A DNA stretch of 5,463 nt, taken from assembly GCA_017399665.1 (NCBI GenBank), contig JAFQBR010000010.1, positions 1-5,463 of the forward strand. The letters run 5' to 3'. The notes beneath the pieces were generated by a model that was not told where the DNA came from, searched no databases, and saw only the letters and a list, made by a program, of their open reading frames with translations. Numbering within the stretch: the first letter of the stretch is position 1; every line of letters begins with the position of its first letter. The position numbers were made by a program, and so were the translations under genes. Below are positions 5,213 through 5,463 of the stretch, piece after piece. This stretch comes from Clostridia bacterium (GTDB lineage Bacteria > Bacillota_A > Clostridia > Christensenellales > Borkfalkiaceae).

Positions 5213-5334
5213 TTCAAACCGAAAGGCTTGGTATGTAATCGCGGCTTGCCGTGTATGTCATTTCGACTTGATTACATATAATTAAAATTGATTACATTTC
5301 GCTATTACGAATTCCATACACCGCCTCAGCGGTG
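5213..5334. repeat. Second block of small hairpins and repeated linkers
   Basis: This non-coding stretch holds several small palindromes: CAAACC-GAAA-GGCTTG (5215-5230, one A-C mismatch), CGCGGC-TT-GCCGTG (5240-5253, one wobble) and CACCGC-CTCA-GCGGTG (5319-5334, perfect, followed by ATTTTTATTTTA, so possibly a weak terminator). Between them are near-identical linkers, GTATGTAAT (5231-5239) and GTATGTCAT (5253-5261). The inverted form, TTGATTACAT, occurs twice (5268-5277 and 5288-5297), exactly 20 bp apart. The design of hairpins with linkers that flip orientation resembles the array at 4211-4370, but the sequences differ. Confidence 0.5.
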
Positions 5335-5420
5335 ATTTTTATTTTAGTACAATCATCCAAGCGCACGCCGTAGTGCCATTTTTATTGCAATTTTTTATAA
5401 ATCAATTTATTTATCTTTAT
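5335..5420. other. AT-rich non-coding stretch
   Basis: No gene is visible here. The only structure is a weak hairpin, GCAC (5363-5366) with GTGC (5373-5376) around GCCGTA, followed by CATTTTT. The remainder is A/T-rich with repeated TTTAT and TTATCTTTA runs up to 5430. Confidence 0.5.
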
Positions 5421-5462
5421 TTATCTTTTATCTTCATCTTCACTATACTCCAAAATATCGGC
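5421..5462 (-). CDS. Possible C-terminus of a gene entering from the right edge
   Basis: On the minus strand, one frame read from 5462 gives 13 residues, ADILEYSEDEDKR, then TAA at 5421-5423. An acidic, charged tail like this is plausible for a real protein end, and the sequence beyond it turns abruptly into AT-rich non-coding DNA. A second minus-strand frame is also open to the edge (to 5417), so the frame is not proven. Too little is visible to assign a function. Confidence 0.3.
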   Translation of the reverse strand, partial: ADILEYSEDEDKR

Positions 5463-5463
5463 G

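Noticed and set aside
4077..5463. Integrative element with att sites at the tRNA-Leu 3' end
   Set aside because: I found no second copy of the tRNA 3' end to the right and no integrase in the window. The idea is kept only as a hypothesis in the findings.

Overview
This is an AT-rich chromosomal window with strong AGGAGG-type ribosome sites, sigma-A type promoters (TTGNNN, 17 bp, TATAAT), many U-tailed intrinsic terminators and a lipoprotein with a Firmicutes-style signal. Together with protein families common in gut anaerobes, this points to a low-GC Gram-positive of the Clostridia type. That assignment is an inference; no rRNA or other marker gene is present.

Left third (1-1581, plus strand): the C-terminal four fifths of an oxygen-sensitive Fe-S enzyme of the UPF0597 / L-cysteine desulfidase family enters from the left edge. 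A small P-loop nucleotide-kinase-like gene follows, and the pair closes on a strong terminator. Middle (1605-2811, minus strand): a probable two-gene operon reads leftward from one promoter at about 2783-2811. It encodes an Sfp-type 4'-phosphopantetheinyl transferase and then a GNAT acetyltransferase, converging on the same terminator. A divergent promoter at 2836-2864 drives a plus-strand gene of unknown function (2978-3988): a zinc ribbon, a TPR-like segment and two membrane helices.

Right third (3989-5463): a tRNA-Leu(CAG) has its own strong promoter and terminator. Directly behind it lies a tightly packed array of seven short hairpins. Each carries ATC...GAT ends on a different stem, and they are joined by 3-nt linkers that read GAA in the left half and TTC in the right half. 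A second terminator-like hairpin, three 8-bp direct repeats and a strong promoter lead into a small putative lipoprotein gene (4600-5091) of unknown function, which ends at its own terminator. Beyond it is a second block of small hairpins and short repeated linkers (5213-5334), then AT-rich sequence. A possible C-terminus of a minus-strand gene enters from the right edge.

The left and middle genes look like ordinary core or metabolic genes with no obvious shared pathway. The part that resembles accessory DNA is tRNA-Leu, hairpin array, autonomous lipoprotein gene, second hairpin block. I see no transposase, integrase, CRISPR array, toxin-antitoxin pair or reverse transcriptase, so a mobile origin for this region is only a hypothesis. 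The hairpin array is the most unusual structure in the window.
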